A stretch of 64,000 nt of DNA, from contig NZ_CP081302.1 in assembly GCF_019720735.1 (NCBI RefSeq), positions 1 to 64,000 on the forward strand, read 5' to 3'. Origin of the DNA: Mycoplasma sp. Ms02 (lineage in GTDB: Bacteria > Bacillota_I > Bacilli_A > Mycoplasmatales > Metamycoplasmataceae). Below are positions 52,966-64,000 of this stretch, in pieces. The position numbers and the translations under genes are program-made. Position 1 is the stretch's first letter, and each line of letters opens with the position of its first letter. The notes beneath the pieces were generated by a model. That model ran no database searches. It saw nothing but the letters and a program-made list of their open reading frames with translations, and was not told where the DNA came from.

Positions 52966-53883
52966 TTAAAATGCATTGATTCTTATTGTATCAAAGTGTT
53001 TTTGGAAGTGTTTTATAGGGTAAAGTAAACTTACCATTATCACAGTGTAAATTGGTATTGTAATTAAAGATTTAATTAAGTAGTTTGACATTCATAAGAG
53101 ATAGTCAGAACCATAGTTTTTTAGTGCTCCTTTTTTCAGAATACCGTGACTTAAACGATAGTTGTAAAAGTTTATATATCTGTAAGGTCCATATATTCAG
53201 TTGAAAACAACAACTAAAAATAGTATTAGGAAGAATATTTTAAAATATTCTTGCGTTTTTTGATTGTTTCTGTTTGGTAAAACAACAAGTATTATCAGCG
53301 ATGTTAATACAACATAAGAAGCGATTAAAGCTACTAACACGAATGATCTTGGTACTTTGTTAAAGTTAAAGATTCTAGCTAAAGTAATTTGTTTTTCTTC
53401 TTCTATCGATATTGCAATTTGTTTAGTGATCACAATTGTTGCGAGCATTAAAGCTGCATAAGAGGCTGCGATCATAAAATAAAGCGATTTGTTGTCTTTT
53501 TTAAATAAAAACTTGAAGAATATTTTTGACGTAAACGTGATTAAAACAGGAGTAATCGCAAAAGCTCAATATCAGCTTCCAATATTGCCAGCAACAACTA
53601 AACCTAAGGTATCAGCCAGTGCTGCCGTTATTGGACCAAAAATTGGACCTAAAAAAGCTCCCATTAGAATATTAAAAATAAATTCTGTATTCACTTTAAA
53701 GAAAGTAAAAACTGTGTAGTTTTTTAAGTAAACTACAAGCAAATAAAGAGATAATAAAATACCAGCGATAACAATATCTAGCGTTGTAACTCTTTTTATT
53801 TTTATTGATTTCCTCGCCTTTTGTCAAGAAGTTTGATTTTGTGGCTCATTTGGTTGATTTTTAATTTTTATTTCTTTTTCCAT
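52966..53883 (-). CDS. ECF transporter S component (folate-family, FolT-like)
   Basis: 305 residues with six or seven membrane segments. The segment FILNIL MGAFLGPIFGPITAALADTLG (about residues 70-95) is the S-component signature in which the first helices bind vitamin and the coupling module. An extra basic N-terminus (~30 residues) and a long hydrophilic loop near 150-165 are present. It would bind folate or another vitamin and dock on EcfA1-A2-T (11.0-14.0 kb). Substrate is inferred from family resemblance only. First gene of the eleven-gene operon, with AGGGGG as Shine-Dalgarno. Confidence 0.82.
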
Positions 53884-53946
53884 CTAACCCCCTAAAGTTA
53901 AATTTTTTATATATTTAAATATTTTACCATTTTATAAATTTAGGCA

Positions 53947-54369
53947 TTATAGATGAGCTTGGTTTTCTGCTGATAAGTTTCTTGTTATGTTATATGTTTG
54001 AATTTCATTTCTTAAATCTGAGCGATAGTAATTTAATAGATTTTCAAGGAGAATAATGCTACTATTTTCAGAAACGTCATAATTGTTTCTTTCAATTTTG
54101 AAAATATGGTTAAAAACTTCATTTTTAATTCTTAAGATTTCTTTAATTTTTACATACAAAAATTTATTATCTTCAAACAAGCACATTCATCCGTTTTCTG
54201 CTTTTTTGTAGCTATTTTGTGCATAACAAATAGAAAAGAATGTAAAGTCGTTGTTTCTGCCTAAAGTAATAATTTCATCTGCAAATTCAGGGATAATGTT
54301 TTTAATTTTTTGTGAGGTTAAGCCATCAGTCTTATAGATTGCAAAAAGTTGTGTTTGATTTGTTTCCAT
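53947..54369 (-). CDS. hypothetical protein, 140 residues
   Basis: Soluble, no signal peptide. Sequence begins METNQTQLFAIYKTDGLTSQ and has mixed alpha/beta character (ITLGRNNDFTFFSICYA). One TGA codon encodes Trp. No family recognised. It lies 63 nt upstream of the folT-like gene on the same strand; no terminator hairpin is seen between them, so they could be co-transcribed. Confidence 0.65.
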
Positions 54370-54497
54370 ATCTTTATTTTATTACTCACTGCCTTTCGAT
54401 TTATCCCTTTTTTGTCCTTATTTTATCCACAATAAAACACTTAAAGATCTATGAAACAGTTTAATTGGTGATTTATTTTTGTTTTAACATAAAAGCT
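54370..54497. other. intergenic with a perfect DnaA-box match
   Basis: 128 nt, AT-rich, between the 140-residue hypothetical gene and the terminator of the lipoprotein gene. TTATCCACA at 54423-54431 matches the DnaA-box consensus; a weaker TTATCCCTT lies upstream. dnaA or dnaN is not nearby, so an origin is not claimed. Confidence 0.4.
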
Positions 54498-54530
54498 AAA
54501 AAAATATCACAGGTGTGATATTTCTTTTTT
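54498..54530 (-). terminator. terminator of the 528-residue lipoprotein gene
   Basis: AAATATCAC/GTGATATTT hairpin with U run on the minus strand, 6 nt after the stop. Confidence 0.85.
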
Positions 54531-54535
54531 TATAT

Positions 54536-56122
54536 TTATTTAATTAAAGGATTGTAAACTTCTAGTTCGTTTTGAGCTTTATATTGTTCTGAAATTTTTG
54601 ATGCAACATATTGAAGATATGAAGTTAAATTTCTAACTGCGTGATTTGCAATGTAAGCTGATCCTAAGTTTGCTTCTGCAGGTTTAGCGAAAAATGAAGA
54701 AAATGCTTCTTTTTGTTTTTCAAGTAAAGCTTGCAGTTCTATAACTAAAACACCAGTCTTACCTTTTTGGCTTCAATCAATGTCTGCTGTTTTTGAATTA
54801 AAATCTTTTAGAGCTTTTGAAAATTCGTCTGCATTTACAAATAACCCAACACCAGCCATTCATGAACTTGAAACTTGAGAGAAGTAATTCATGAATCCTT
54901 CTGTGCTATCCAAGCCAGAAGCTTCGATTGCTGCAAAATGATTTAATTTGTCCATGGCGTCTAAAAGACCTGCTTTTGCATTATTGTTTTGTGCAAGAGG
55001 TGCGAAGTTACCGTTTAAAATATCTAAAAGCGTTTGAATTGAGTTGATTACAGATTGCTTTTCTTGGTCATTTTCAGATTCTGCTTTAGCTTCTAAAAAT
55101 AAATTGTGTTTATTTTTACCTGAATCGTATGACGCAATAAATTCTAGGTTTGTTTTTGTGTTTGCTATTTGATCAATCGCTTGTTTAAATTTATTGTATC
55201 TTGTTTTAATATCTTGCGTGTGCTTTTGCAGCTCTTGTTTTATACCTTCTGCATTTTCTTTATTTTTTTCTTCCACAAGTGAAGCAACATGGGCTCTAGA
55301 AGCAAGTAGAAGATCCATACGGTTAGCTATTAAAGCAAAAAACTGAGCAAATTTATATAAAACATGGTTTGGGTTGTCGATTAAAACAGAGTTATTTGCT
55401 TTGAAGAAAAATTGACCAATTAGGTTTGCAATTGATTCATAGAACCTTGTCAAATCATTTACTGAATTTTGATTTTCTGGTGCCACTTTTGCTAAATATT
55501 TACTATCTAAATTAACAACTCCAGTCAGTGTTGATTTATCTTTTGAAGCAACATCAACATAATATCTAATATCTTTATTTTCGATGTTTGCAAAATCTTC
55601 AAGCTCTAGAACTTTCCCGAAATTATTAATAAGAGCTAAAAATTCATTTGCTTTTTGGTTGAAGTTTGCTCTTGCTGATAAATAATCTTCTTTTGAAGCT
55701 TTATTTTGTTGCAATAAAGCCGTTTTATCACCAGCGAAATTTACTAATTCACCAATTTTAGTTTTCACTTGGTTGTTAAATTCTTCAAATTTAGCTCTTT
55801 TTTCTTGTGAGGCTTGAGACATTGTCTTTAGAAATTGCAAAATTCCGTACTCTTCTGAATATTCATTGTTTTGGTCAAGACCTAAAGCGCCACGAATAAT
55901 ATTAGCGACTTGGAATCTTGTCCCAATGTTTCCAGAAACTGCTGATAAGAAGTTACTTGCCACTTCTTGATTGTAAACATATTCTTCATTTACAGGTATT
56001 GTTTCTTTTTCAGGAGACATTTTTTTCTCTTGATTTTGGCTACATGACATTGCAATTGCTGCAAGTGCAGGTGTAATTGCAACACTTGTGAACATTAAAG
56101 TCTTAAATTTTAGTTTTTTCAT
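54536..56122 (-). CDS. large lipoprotein
   Basis: 528 residues. Signal peptide with lipobox AIAMSC (Cys at about 27), so membrane-anchored and surface-exposed. Mature region is helical and alanine/glutamine/asparagine-rich with no recognised enzyme motif. Repeated phrases such as FYESIANLIGQFFFKANN and FLEAKAESENDQEKQ give no clear repeat unit. AAAGAAAGG Shine-Dalgarno 10 nt before the ATG and a TATAAT box at 56154-56159. Divergent from the giant surface-protein gene across a 318-nt region. Confidence 0.87.
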
Positions 56123-56153
56123 TTTTTAAATACCTTTCTTTAAGTATTTATTA

Positions 56154-56159
56154 ATTATA
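56154..56159 (-). promoter_or_regulatory. -10 box of the 528-residue lipoprotein gene
   Basis: TATAAT on the minus strand, 31 nt before the ATG at 56122 with a Shine-Dalgarno between. Confidence 0.5.
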
Positions 56160-56374
56160 AAGAAAAGACATCAAACTTTAGATAGAGAAGTTGTTAATTT
56201 AATTGTTTGATGAAATCTTGAAAAACTTTAAAAATTTTAAAATTTCTGAAGATGATAATTAATCAAAATTTTATTTCTTGACTATATATTTTTTAAAAGT
56301 AGTGTTTTTGTCACGAAAAGTGCATAAAAATTATGTTTTTAATTATGAAGTACTAATTATAAAAAGCATCAGAA

Positions 56375-56393
56375 ATATATATATATATATATA
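56375..56393 (+). repeat. (TA)n dinucleotide tract in a surface-protein promoter
   Basis: Nineteen nt of alternating A and T directly upstream of and merging into the -10 TATAAT (56390-56395) of the giant surface-protein gene. Replication slippage would change the distance between upstream promoter contacts and the -10 box. Confidence 0.85.
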
Positions 56394-56440
56394 ATAAAGT
56401 CTACACTAAGAAAAATCAGTAATTTAAAAGGAAATATATT

Positions 56441-59400
56441 ATGAAAAAAGTAAAAATTATCTTAGGTACCACTTTACCTATCATTTCATTTTCTGCTTTA
56501 TTATCGGCTAATCTAGATAATGGAAACACCTTTAACAAGACTGCAGAAAATACATATCAGGTTGATGGTCAGACTGTATCAAACGTTGAAATAGTTGATA
56601 GATCGCATAAGATTTTTGGAGAATTACAACATTACAAAACATCATGAAATTTGAGCAAGGATAAAGTTTGAGATTTTGAAACAAATAAAGCCGTCAAGGT
56701 AGAATTGTTAGAAGGTGACCTATCACATGAACGGCAAAAATGAAGAGTTACTATTAATAAGTCTTTTGATTATGAACAACATAGCGAATACTGAACTTCA
56801 GTAGACGGAGCTTTACTTGCTTCATCTATTTGAATTTCTGAAGATTTAAAATTTGTAGAAGGATCTGATATAAAACTTAAGTCTGAATTTCGAGACGGTT
56901 TTGCAATCAATACAGAGCCATATGTTATTTATGACGAAAACCAAAATCAGCATAATGCATATATGTCCAAAGCCCTTTCCGATCCTTTATATAGTGAAAG
57001 ATTTTTAAAGTTGGATAATTCACATCTTGTAAGATATACTGAAACAGTTCCTTTCAAAAACGAGTTTGAAGATCCAGAGTATACTAATAAAAGTTATGAA
57101 GAACGAGAAGTTGTTAGTGCGAATAAGTACAAAAAATTTTATTTTAGATTTGGGGAATACAGAGATCACATAATAAATCCCGAAAATAAAAACACTAACA
57201 CCGATAAATATAACAGAGGTTCAAGATCCAACTATAAAATTGATAGACAACAATATGAGCCAGGAATGCCAATTTTAACAGTTGAGAATTTTCAAATTCA
57301 GCAGACTCCACAACTTTTTGAAACTATCAAAGAAAAAGAAAATGAAGGAAAAAGTTCTGCAGCTTTATTAACTCAATTAAATTATGGGTACAACCTAAAT
57401 CCTTATTTTGATTCAAACAATGTAAATTACAATCCAAGTTTAGAAAAGAGATTTCTAAAAAATGGTGGTGGTTTTATAACATTTGGTGCTAGACAGGAAT
57501 TTCAAAACTCTTTGCCTGATAGTAATAACTGGACTAAACTGATTGTTGAATTTGAAACTGAAAAAAATACAAATGCCATTGATACTGCACATAAGTACAC
57601 AACTAATAAAGAAACAAATATCGAATTTTACAAAAGTGAAGCCCTAACAGCAGGAGAATCTTTTGTGGGTGCTGCGGTCACAGTAGATTACTCAAGATAT
57701 GTAGATGGTTATAGATATCCAGGTTATAAAGGTTATTTAGTTTCAAATTTTAATGATATATACTATGCCGAAAGACAAGTTTCTGCAAAACAATCAAATC
57801 CTGGAATGTCAAACGAGGATTTAAACAGGAATGAGTTATATGAAGATACATTTAATATTTTAATAAGAGAAAAGGTCGACACTTCAAAGGAGCATAAAAC
57901 TGTAAATTCACTACCTACTTCAAACTATAAATTAAGTATCGATGGAGATGATACCAATTTTATTGAAATAGATGGATATCAAGAAGATAAAATATTATCT
58001 AATGAAAAACATCAATACGTAAATAAGTTGTATAAAGTTACTAAACCAGCTAAGTTTATAAATAAAGCTTTAGGAACTCATGTTAAAGTGGTTTCAGATG
58101 ATAATCAACTAACTTGAAGAACAATAGATCAGCCCTCACCAATAAATATTTCTCACGCTTGAAAAGCTAATTCTGATCAAAATAATAAAGATTGAACTGT
58201 TGAATATGGCGACAAATATTATTATGACCCAGCATCAAAAACATTCTTATTTGATATTTCGTATACCAAACAACCGCAATCTATTCAACCTCAATTAGAT
58301 GCCTTAAGCATTAAAAAAGCTGCTTACAATGGAAGTGATGCCATTCTATTATCTAACTCAACTTTAACTGATCAAAATTATGTTTTAACTTTCACTTCTA
58401 ACTTCGAAGGAAATAATACTGAATACACAACTGTTTGGGACCCTTCAGGTTATTTAAAAATAGAAGAACTAAATGCTAAAATAACTAACCTTACTACAGC
58501 AATGACTCAAAATCCAGATCAAAGAGATAGAAATGGCGAAACAACAATATCTTTTGATATTGTAGGGATTGAAGAAACGACAGCATCAAAAAACTTTCCA
58601 CAAGTTCCTTTAGCTGGATTTAAAAAAGAAGAAAAAAGACTTGACGAAGCAGGAACAGAACTGAATATAACAACAAAAACAGTCCCTAATGCATCAAATA
58701 GATCTGCAAGTAATCAAGTTACAAACGAAGAACTTATAAACCTAATTAATCCTAATTACAGTGTTAAACAAGCTACTGTATTGAATGCAACATCTTCTTA
58801 TAATACGACTAATGGCACTATAACTCTTTCATACAATTTAAATTCAACTAGAAACGGCTTAAACGATATTCAATCCACTCAAACGTTTACAACTACATTC
58901 ACAGGTTTTGCCACTTCAGAGACCGAAAAAGCAAGATTGAATCAATTTACAGCTACTGTTGATTATTTAGAATCTGAAAAGAAAGCTTTATTACCTAAAG
59001 GTGGAGATTTTACTGATATTCCAAGCGTTAGTGATAAAACCAAACTCATATTTACAATAACTAAAGATGGAATAACATACACAAGTACGTATGACTCAAA
59101 CGCAAACAATCATCAAGGCGCTTATGTCTTTAATGATTCAGCAAATAATAACCCAAATGTTGAAATCAAAGTAAATGATATTTCATGAGACCCAGTCACT
59201 GAAGAAAATGATATATCAGGTGTAATGCCTGTAAGTTTTGAACTAAGCAGTACCATAGAAGGAGCTTTTGCTGAAAGAAGCTTCGATTCTAATGAAATTT
59301 CAGGATTTAAAAGAGAACAAGAAAGAATTCAAGAATTACTTAACAAAACCGATTTAAGTACAAAGGATTTTAGTCAAGAACTAAAGAATAAAAAACGCTC

Positions 59401-62400
59401 AGATTCTATTACTAAAGAAGAAATTGTTGAGCTTTTAAATCCGTTATTCGAAAATGCAAAAGCCAAAGTTGTAATTGACGACTCTTTAGAGCCAAATGTT
59501 AATGAAGGTTCTCTTCTTGCTAAAATCAAGCTAGAATCTACTAGAGATGAACTTGAAGGTACAAAAACACAAACAACAAAAAATGCAAATTTTAGTGGTT
59601 TCTTAAATGATGCATCTGATGATTCTTACAACGATTTTCAAGATCAAGACTTTATTGCCACTTGAATAGTATCAAATACAAAAGATTTAATAAATCCTAT
59701 TCAAGCATCAAGTCAAGCAGCACAGACCTTCTCTAATTATTCAGTTCAGCTTTCACAACCAAAAGATATTTACTCAATAACAAATGTTTCTGTTGTCGGG
59801 TACGATGATATTTCAGGAAAAACATTACTTCAATTTGATGTAACGAAAACAGTTAATGGAACATCAACAGTTTCTAAAAAATACTATAAAACAGTAGATA
59901 ATTTCTTTACCGAGCAAGAAAGAGTTAATATCCTTAAAGATAAAATGACTTTTGATGAAAATAGAAATGATTTAACAACAGTCGACTATTATAACGAGTC
60001 AGTCCAAAAAAGCGAAGTTAAGGCAAGTTCTTTAGAAGATCAACAAATTAAAAATACTGTTATTTCTAATCCTGATAATAAAGTTTTATACGATTTAAAC
60101 TCACCAACAATAAGCGAACAAGACGATGTTTTAGGTAAGGTAAAAGTTTCAGCTTCAATAATAACTTCAAAATCTTCTGATGAATTGTACAAAGTAAATT
60201 CGTCTGTACCTCAGAGAGATATGCAAAAAGTAAATGAACTATTCACTAGACCGAGTGATGAAGAATTTGCAGTAAAGGCGAATAAAGAAATTGTTATTTC
60301 AGGTTTCAAAACAAAGCTTCAAGAAGCTGTGCAAATGATAAACGATAAAGAATTTTTAAATGCAAATGAAAAATTAGAACTGATTAACAACGCTCAATTG
60401 GTTGTTGGTTTATATGGAAAACCAACAGAATTTAATAAAGAAAACCATGATCGAGCAATTAAAGATATAGAATCATATGTTTCAAAATCAAAAGAATGAA
60501 ATCAGACTAAAAAAGAAGCGCATGACCAAATTTCAGAAATGCTTCACTTAAATGATTCGCAAAAAGATTTTGCAAAACAACAAATTAAAGATTCATACAA
60601 AGATCCTGATTACATGACTTCTTTCACAGTTTCTGAAGAGGATTCAACAGAATCTAAAGTTCAAAAAGCTACAACTTTAAATGAAGATATGTCAGCCTTA
60701 AAACAAAGAGTATATAAAACAAATGAAGAATCTGACTATAACAAAGCTAAAAACGGAATTATTGAACAATATTCTTCTGATATTATGGCAGCAAAAGCTA
60801 AAGATGAAGAGCAAAGAAGCGATCGCGAAAAAGCGCTTGTAAAACTAGGTGAAGATATTGATAAATACAACAAACTAGTTGATTTATCAAATGATTTAAT
60901 CAACAATATTGATCCTTCGACTCAAGACTTAGATAGAACTCAAAAAGACGCAAATAAAGTAACTTTATTGGGAGAAGTTTTAGAAGGTGTAGATTTACCT
61001 GAAAACGCTAACTGACCTTCTGAAGCTGTAAACAAATTAAAAGACGCAATTGATGCAAACTTAAAACAAGTTTACAAAGACGCAATTGATGCTTTTGAAA
61101 ATTTAAATGAAAAAGAAAAAACAGCTCTAAAATCTCAAATAGATCAAATCAATAACTCTGTCGATGAAAATCAAGAATCTAAAAATTTAGTTGAAGAAGC
61201 AAATAAAGTTTTAGATCGTGCAAAAGAAATCGAAAAAATGAAACAAAATGCAATCAATAAAATTCTTGATGCTAAATACTTAAGCAAAGAACCAGTTGAA
61301 GATAAAGACGATGTTCAAGACTTTGTTGACAAAATCAAAGAACTTGATTTTAGTGATCCTGAACAGGATGAAGCTAATAAAACTAAAGCAGTTGAAATTG
61401 TCAAAGACGCTAAAAAGGCTGATCTAGATCAAGGTATTCAAAACTACATTGATAATCGTCTAAATGACGAAAACCCTAACAAGGTTCCTGAATCCAACCC
61501 TGATCATACTCAAAGTGCACAAAAACAATCAGCAAAACAAAATGTTTCAGAGCTTGAAGGTGAACTTCCAAGACAAGATGATTCACAAGAAGTGAATTCT
61601 GATTTACAAGAACAAAAAGATGCTATTGAAGCTCTAAAAGTAATTAACAATCTAAAAGAAAAATACAATTCTTACATTAATACAGACGTAAGAAACGAAA
61701 GTGATTACTTAACAAAACGCCAAAAATTACTTGAAGAAATCAAGAAAACTGAACAATTAATCGAAACATTAAACAACAAAACGTTTAATGATCCAAAACT
61801 TGAAGCTAATAAAAAAGCAATTTTAGATGAGCTAAAACAAGAAGTAATAAGAGCTAAAACTGAAGTTGACTTAGTTGACAATGTTCTAAACATTAAAAAA
61901 CCAAGTTTCACAAAAGAAAACTTCGAAAACGCCTTTAAAACAGATAAAAACGCCTTGAATGAGCAAGGAATAGATAAAAATAACGAAGTTATTGATTACA
62001 TTGGTACAGATATGTCCATGTTCTATGATTTAGCTAAGAAAAAAGTTAATTTATCTGAAGTTAACGCAAGTGATCTTGAAAGAGTTAATGTTATTAAGGC
62101 TGCAAAGTACTACCAATCACCAGTTCTAAAATCGGCAATTGAAAGTCTATTACCTGACAAGGCTTCAAAACCATATAAAGATATCGAACAGTTATTCAGA
62201 GATGTTTGAGCTTTAGAATTCTTATCTAAAGAAGAAAAATATGCAATTAACTTAGATTTATTAGAGTTTAAAAACTATCACGATTCTGACAAATACAAAG
62301 CCAAGGCCGTTCTATTAGATGCAGCTAAAGGTGATATTTATCGTCAAATTGATGAAATGCAAGACTTAAACCCATCACAAAAACAAGGATTCAAACTTGC

Positions 62401-63262
62401 TATTATCGATACTAACTTACTAAAAATGGATCCTTTAACAAAAGATGTTGAGGTTTACGAATCAATTATTGAAGAAGCAAAAAAATTAGACGATAAAATG
62501 TCTGAATTAGTAAAAGCAGCAAAACAAGCACAAGGTCTGCAAGGGTCATACGCACTTGACAGAATCAATGAACTTGTAAATTCTAAAGAAGTTGATTTAC
62601 TAAACAATAACGTAGATGCAAAAGAAATGGATGCTTTAATTGAAGAACTTAAAGAAGACATCAAAAAAGCACTGCAAACAGTTCCAAATATTAGTCAAAA
62701 CTTTATTGATAAGCTAATGGAAGAATATAAAAATGGAGCTTCATTAGCTCAAGTGGATAAAAAAGCAATTCAAACTTCTCAAAATAGACAAAAAGTAAAT
62801 CAACTAGTTCAAGATTACTTAAATAACCAAAATCAAGAAATAAGATCTGAAATTGATGAAATAACAAACCAAGACCCTGAGTCTTATGTTGACGTAACTA
62901 ACCTATTTGCAGCACTAGATGCAAAATTAGAGATTGAAAAAGCATTAGATAAGTTCACAAGTGCAAATATAGAGCAAGAAGATTACGACTCAATTAAACA
63001 AGATCTAAAAGTTGCTTATGCAAACAATTACTTAGATTCTGATTACGCTAAACCAATCAAAGATCAAATCGATGCTCTAAGAGCAAAAGTTAGAGATATT
63101 CTTGAAAAAGAAGAAGCAGGCGACCAAGAAATTAAACCTAAAGATTCAAATGAATCAGGAAAACCTGAAGAGAAACTATACATCTGATGATGAATAGCAG
63201 GAGCCATCGTTACACTAGGTGTAGCAGGTCTATTTGCTTGACGCTTCAAGAAACGTAAATAA
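56441..63262 (+). CDS. giant repeat-rich surface protein with C-terminal membrane anchor
   Basis: 2273 residues in one frame with many TGA-encoded Trp. N-terminal signal peptide (MKKVKIILGTTLPIISFSALL) without a lipobox Cys. Residues ~180-690 are a Tyr/Asn-rich beta-type region. Residues ~690-1170 contain repeated units resembling the mycoplasma lipoprotein-associated domain: each has a K.F...L....V/I..EE....LNP segment and ends near ..GF (LAGFKKEE, FTGFATSE, ISGFKREQ, NFSGF). From ~1170 to 2230 the chain is helical with repeated GA/FIVAR-like starts (LNDSQK, LNEKEK, LSKEEK, LNPSQK). The end is WWW, one membrane helix and RFKKRK. Likely an adhesin or host-protein-binding protein; the target is unknown. 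Confidence 0.9.
61040..61092 (+). repeat. 17-nt direct repeat at 36-nt spacing inside the giant gene
   Basis: AAAGACGCAATTGATGC occurs at 61040-61056 and 61076-61092, encoding KDAIDA twice, twelve residues apart. In-frame slippage or recombination here would add or remove 12 residues without breaking the gene. Confidence 0.75.
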
Positions 63263-63264
63263 GA

Positions 63265-63290
63265 AAAATCATGCAATTGCATGATTTTTT
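63265..63290. terminator. bidirectional terminator between two surface-protein genes
   Basis: AATCATGCAATTGCATGATT perfect palindrome with A and T runs on the two sides, serving the convergent giant gene and the partial gene to its right. Confidence 0.88.
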
Positions 63291-63293
63291 AAA

Positions 63294-64000
63294 TTACTTC
63301 TTAAATTTTTTAATGATTAGTGGCATTATTACCGCAATTCCTAAAGTAGCCAGTGCAATTGAAATTCATCATCAAATACTAAATCCTGTTTTTTGGTTTT
63401 GTTTGTTTTTATCTACTTCAGGAACGTAGAATTTAGCAAGTGCTGTTTTAATAACATTAGGTTGATTTAACTCATTTATTTCTTTTTGCGTTATTGTTTT
63501 ATTATTTAAAACTTTTTCAACTATTTGTGAAAGTTGTTTATCCATGGTATTTTTGGTTAATTCATTAAGTTTTTCAGCTTCATTATTTTCAAAAACTTCT
63601 AATAACATCAATGTCGATGTTGCATCTTTATTAAGTTCTTCTATTTGATTTTGAAGCGAAGTATTACCCTTGTATTCAGAATTTCTTTGAACTAATTGAG
63701 ATACCTTTTGTTTTACCTTACTATAGTTTTGAGAATTTATATCAAGACTTTTTAAAAGATCATAAGATTCTTGCAGTTCTTGTTTATTATCGAGGGCATC
63801 AATTAGATTTTTGTATTTCGATAAAAGATCTGAATCATTATTTATTTTTTTAAGAATTTCTGTTTTGGTAATGTTTGGATCATTTAATACGTAAGCATCT
63901 AAAGATTGTTTCAATGTCAAGTTTTGATTATTAGCAGTTTGTGCATTTTCGTACGCTTTTTGTAACTCTGATAACGAGTTAGCATTATTGATGTCATGAC
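63294..64000 (-). CDS. C-terminal part of a second large surface protein
   Basis: About 235 residues up to the window edge; the start lies outside. Helical, Lys/Glu/Asn/Gln-rich (AYENAQTANNQNL, INDEL-like ELNQPN phrases) with a C-terminal anchor: SIWWWISIALATLGIAVIM, then a basic KKFKK end. The anchor has the same design as that of the convergent giant protein, with three Trp from TGATGATGA. Likely an externally exposed repeat protein of the same class. Confidence 0.85.

Larger units (their letters stand above)
56123..56440. promoter_or_regulatory. divergent promoter region of two surface-protein genes
   Basis: 318 nt without a gene. For the minus-strand lipoprotein it holds AAAGAAAGG and TATAAT (56154-56159). 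For the plus-strand giant gene it holds a (TA)n tract at 56375-56393 running into TATAAT at 56390-56395, then AAAAGGAAA as Shine-Dalgarno at about 56428-56435. The middle is AT-rich with TTGACT at 56278-56283, too far from the -10 to be its -35. Confidence 0.6.

Noticed and set aside
54423-54431. Perfect DnaA box TTATCCACA as sign of an origin
   Set aside because: Only one exact and one weak match, with no dnaA or dnaN gene nearby. A single 9-mer is not evidence of an origin.
1-64000. tRNA, rRNA or CRISPR loci
   Set aside because: Scanning by eye found no T-loop-like GTTCGAATC stretches with matching stems, no conserved rRNA blocks and no regularly spaced repeats. A covariance search could still reveal a small RNA gene.

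Overview
The window comes from a mollicute (mycoplasma). The DNA is strongly AT-rich. Nearly every housekeeping gene contains in-frame TGA codons at positions where the protein family has tryptophan, so genetic code 4 (UGA = Trp) is in use. All coordinates below join the fragments that a standard-code reading would split at TGA. Gene content (Tex, RNase J, an ECF transporter module, NadD fused to a YqeK-type HD domain, SufS/SufU without SufBCD, lipoprotein genes inside housekeeping operons) suits the hominis/synoviae/bovis side of the mycoplasmas. I do not assign a species. I saw no rRNA, tRNA or CRISPR array.

Layout. 1-1.9 kb: a HAD phosphatase (cut by the left edge) diverges from a ROK sugar kinase and rnhB. 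1.9-10.9 kb, minus strand: rnj, a PTS EIIA protein, DegV, then an operon of a GT2-like protein, an RDD membrane protein, pcrA/uvrD (with an in-frame TAA) and a membrane protein with a possible degenerate EAL-like tail. 11.0-14.0 kb, plus: ecfA1 (frameshifted in an A8 run), ecfA2 (with a long charged insertion) and ecfT. 14.0-15.3 kb: IS copy 1, IS3-like, lodged inside the terminator shared by ecfT and a lipoprotein gene. 15.3-18.6 kb, minus: NERD membrane protein, tex, lipoprotein. 18.7-25.0 kb, plus: rarA-pheS-ung-pheT-glyA. 25.0-26.8 kb, minus: DJ-1/PfpI-like protein and an orphan DNA methyltransferase. 26.9-33.0 kb, plus: uvrC, pyrH-frr, obg, rplK-rplA with a structured leader.

33.1-34.4 kb holds IS copy 2, directly in front of a sucrose-type operon (34.5-38.8 kb). 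This operon has a PTS EIIBC gene, one open frame fusing a GH32 sucrose-6-phosphate hydrolase to a PfkB fructokinase, and a small membrane protein. The inferred pathway is uptake of sucrose as sucrose-6-phosphate, cleavage to glucose-6-phosphate and fructose, and phosphorylation of the fructose by the same polypeptide. 38.9-43.7 kb, minus: a secreted endonuclease I-type lipoprotein and a tight three-gene set (dNMP-kinase-like P-loop protein, YqaJ/RecE-like nuclease, DUF2779-type exonuclease). 43.8-53.9 kb, minus: an eleven-gene tightly packed operon running from an ECF S component through nusB, sufS/sufU, dinB, nadD-yqeK, rluB, a lipoprotein and rsuA to topA.

53.9-64 kb is a surface-protein region: a small unknown protein, a 528-residue lipoprotein, a 2273-residue repeat-rich surface protein whose promoter carries a (TA)n tract, and convergent to it the 3' end of a second large surface protein with the same type of C-terminal anchor (three tryptophans, a membrane helix, a basic tail). 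The most notable items are the fused sucrose enzyme, the nuclease trio, the TA-tract promoter, the two broken housekeeping genes (pcrA, ecfA1) and the IS that split a terminator.
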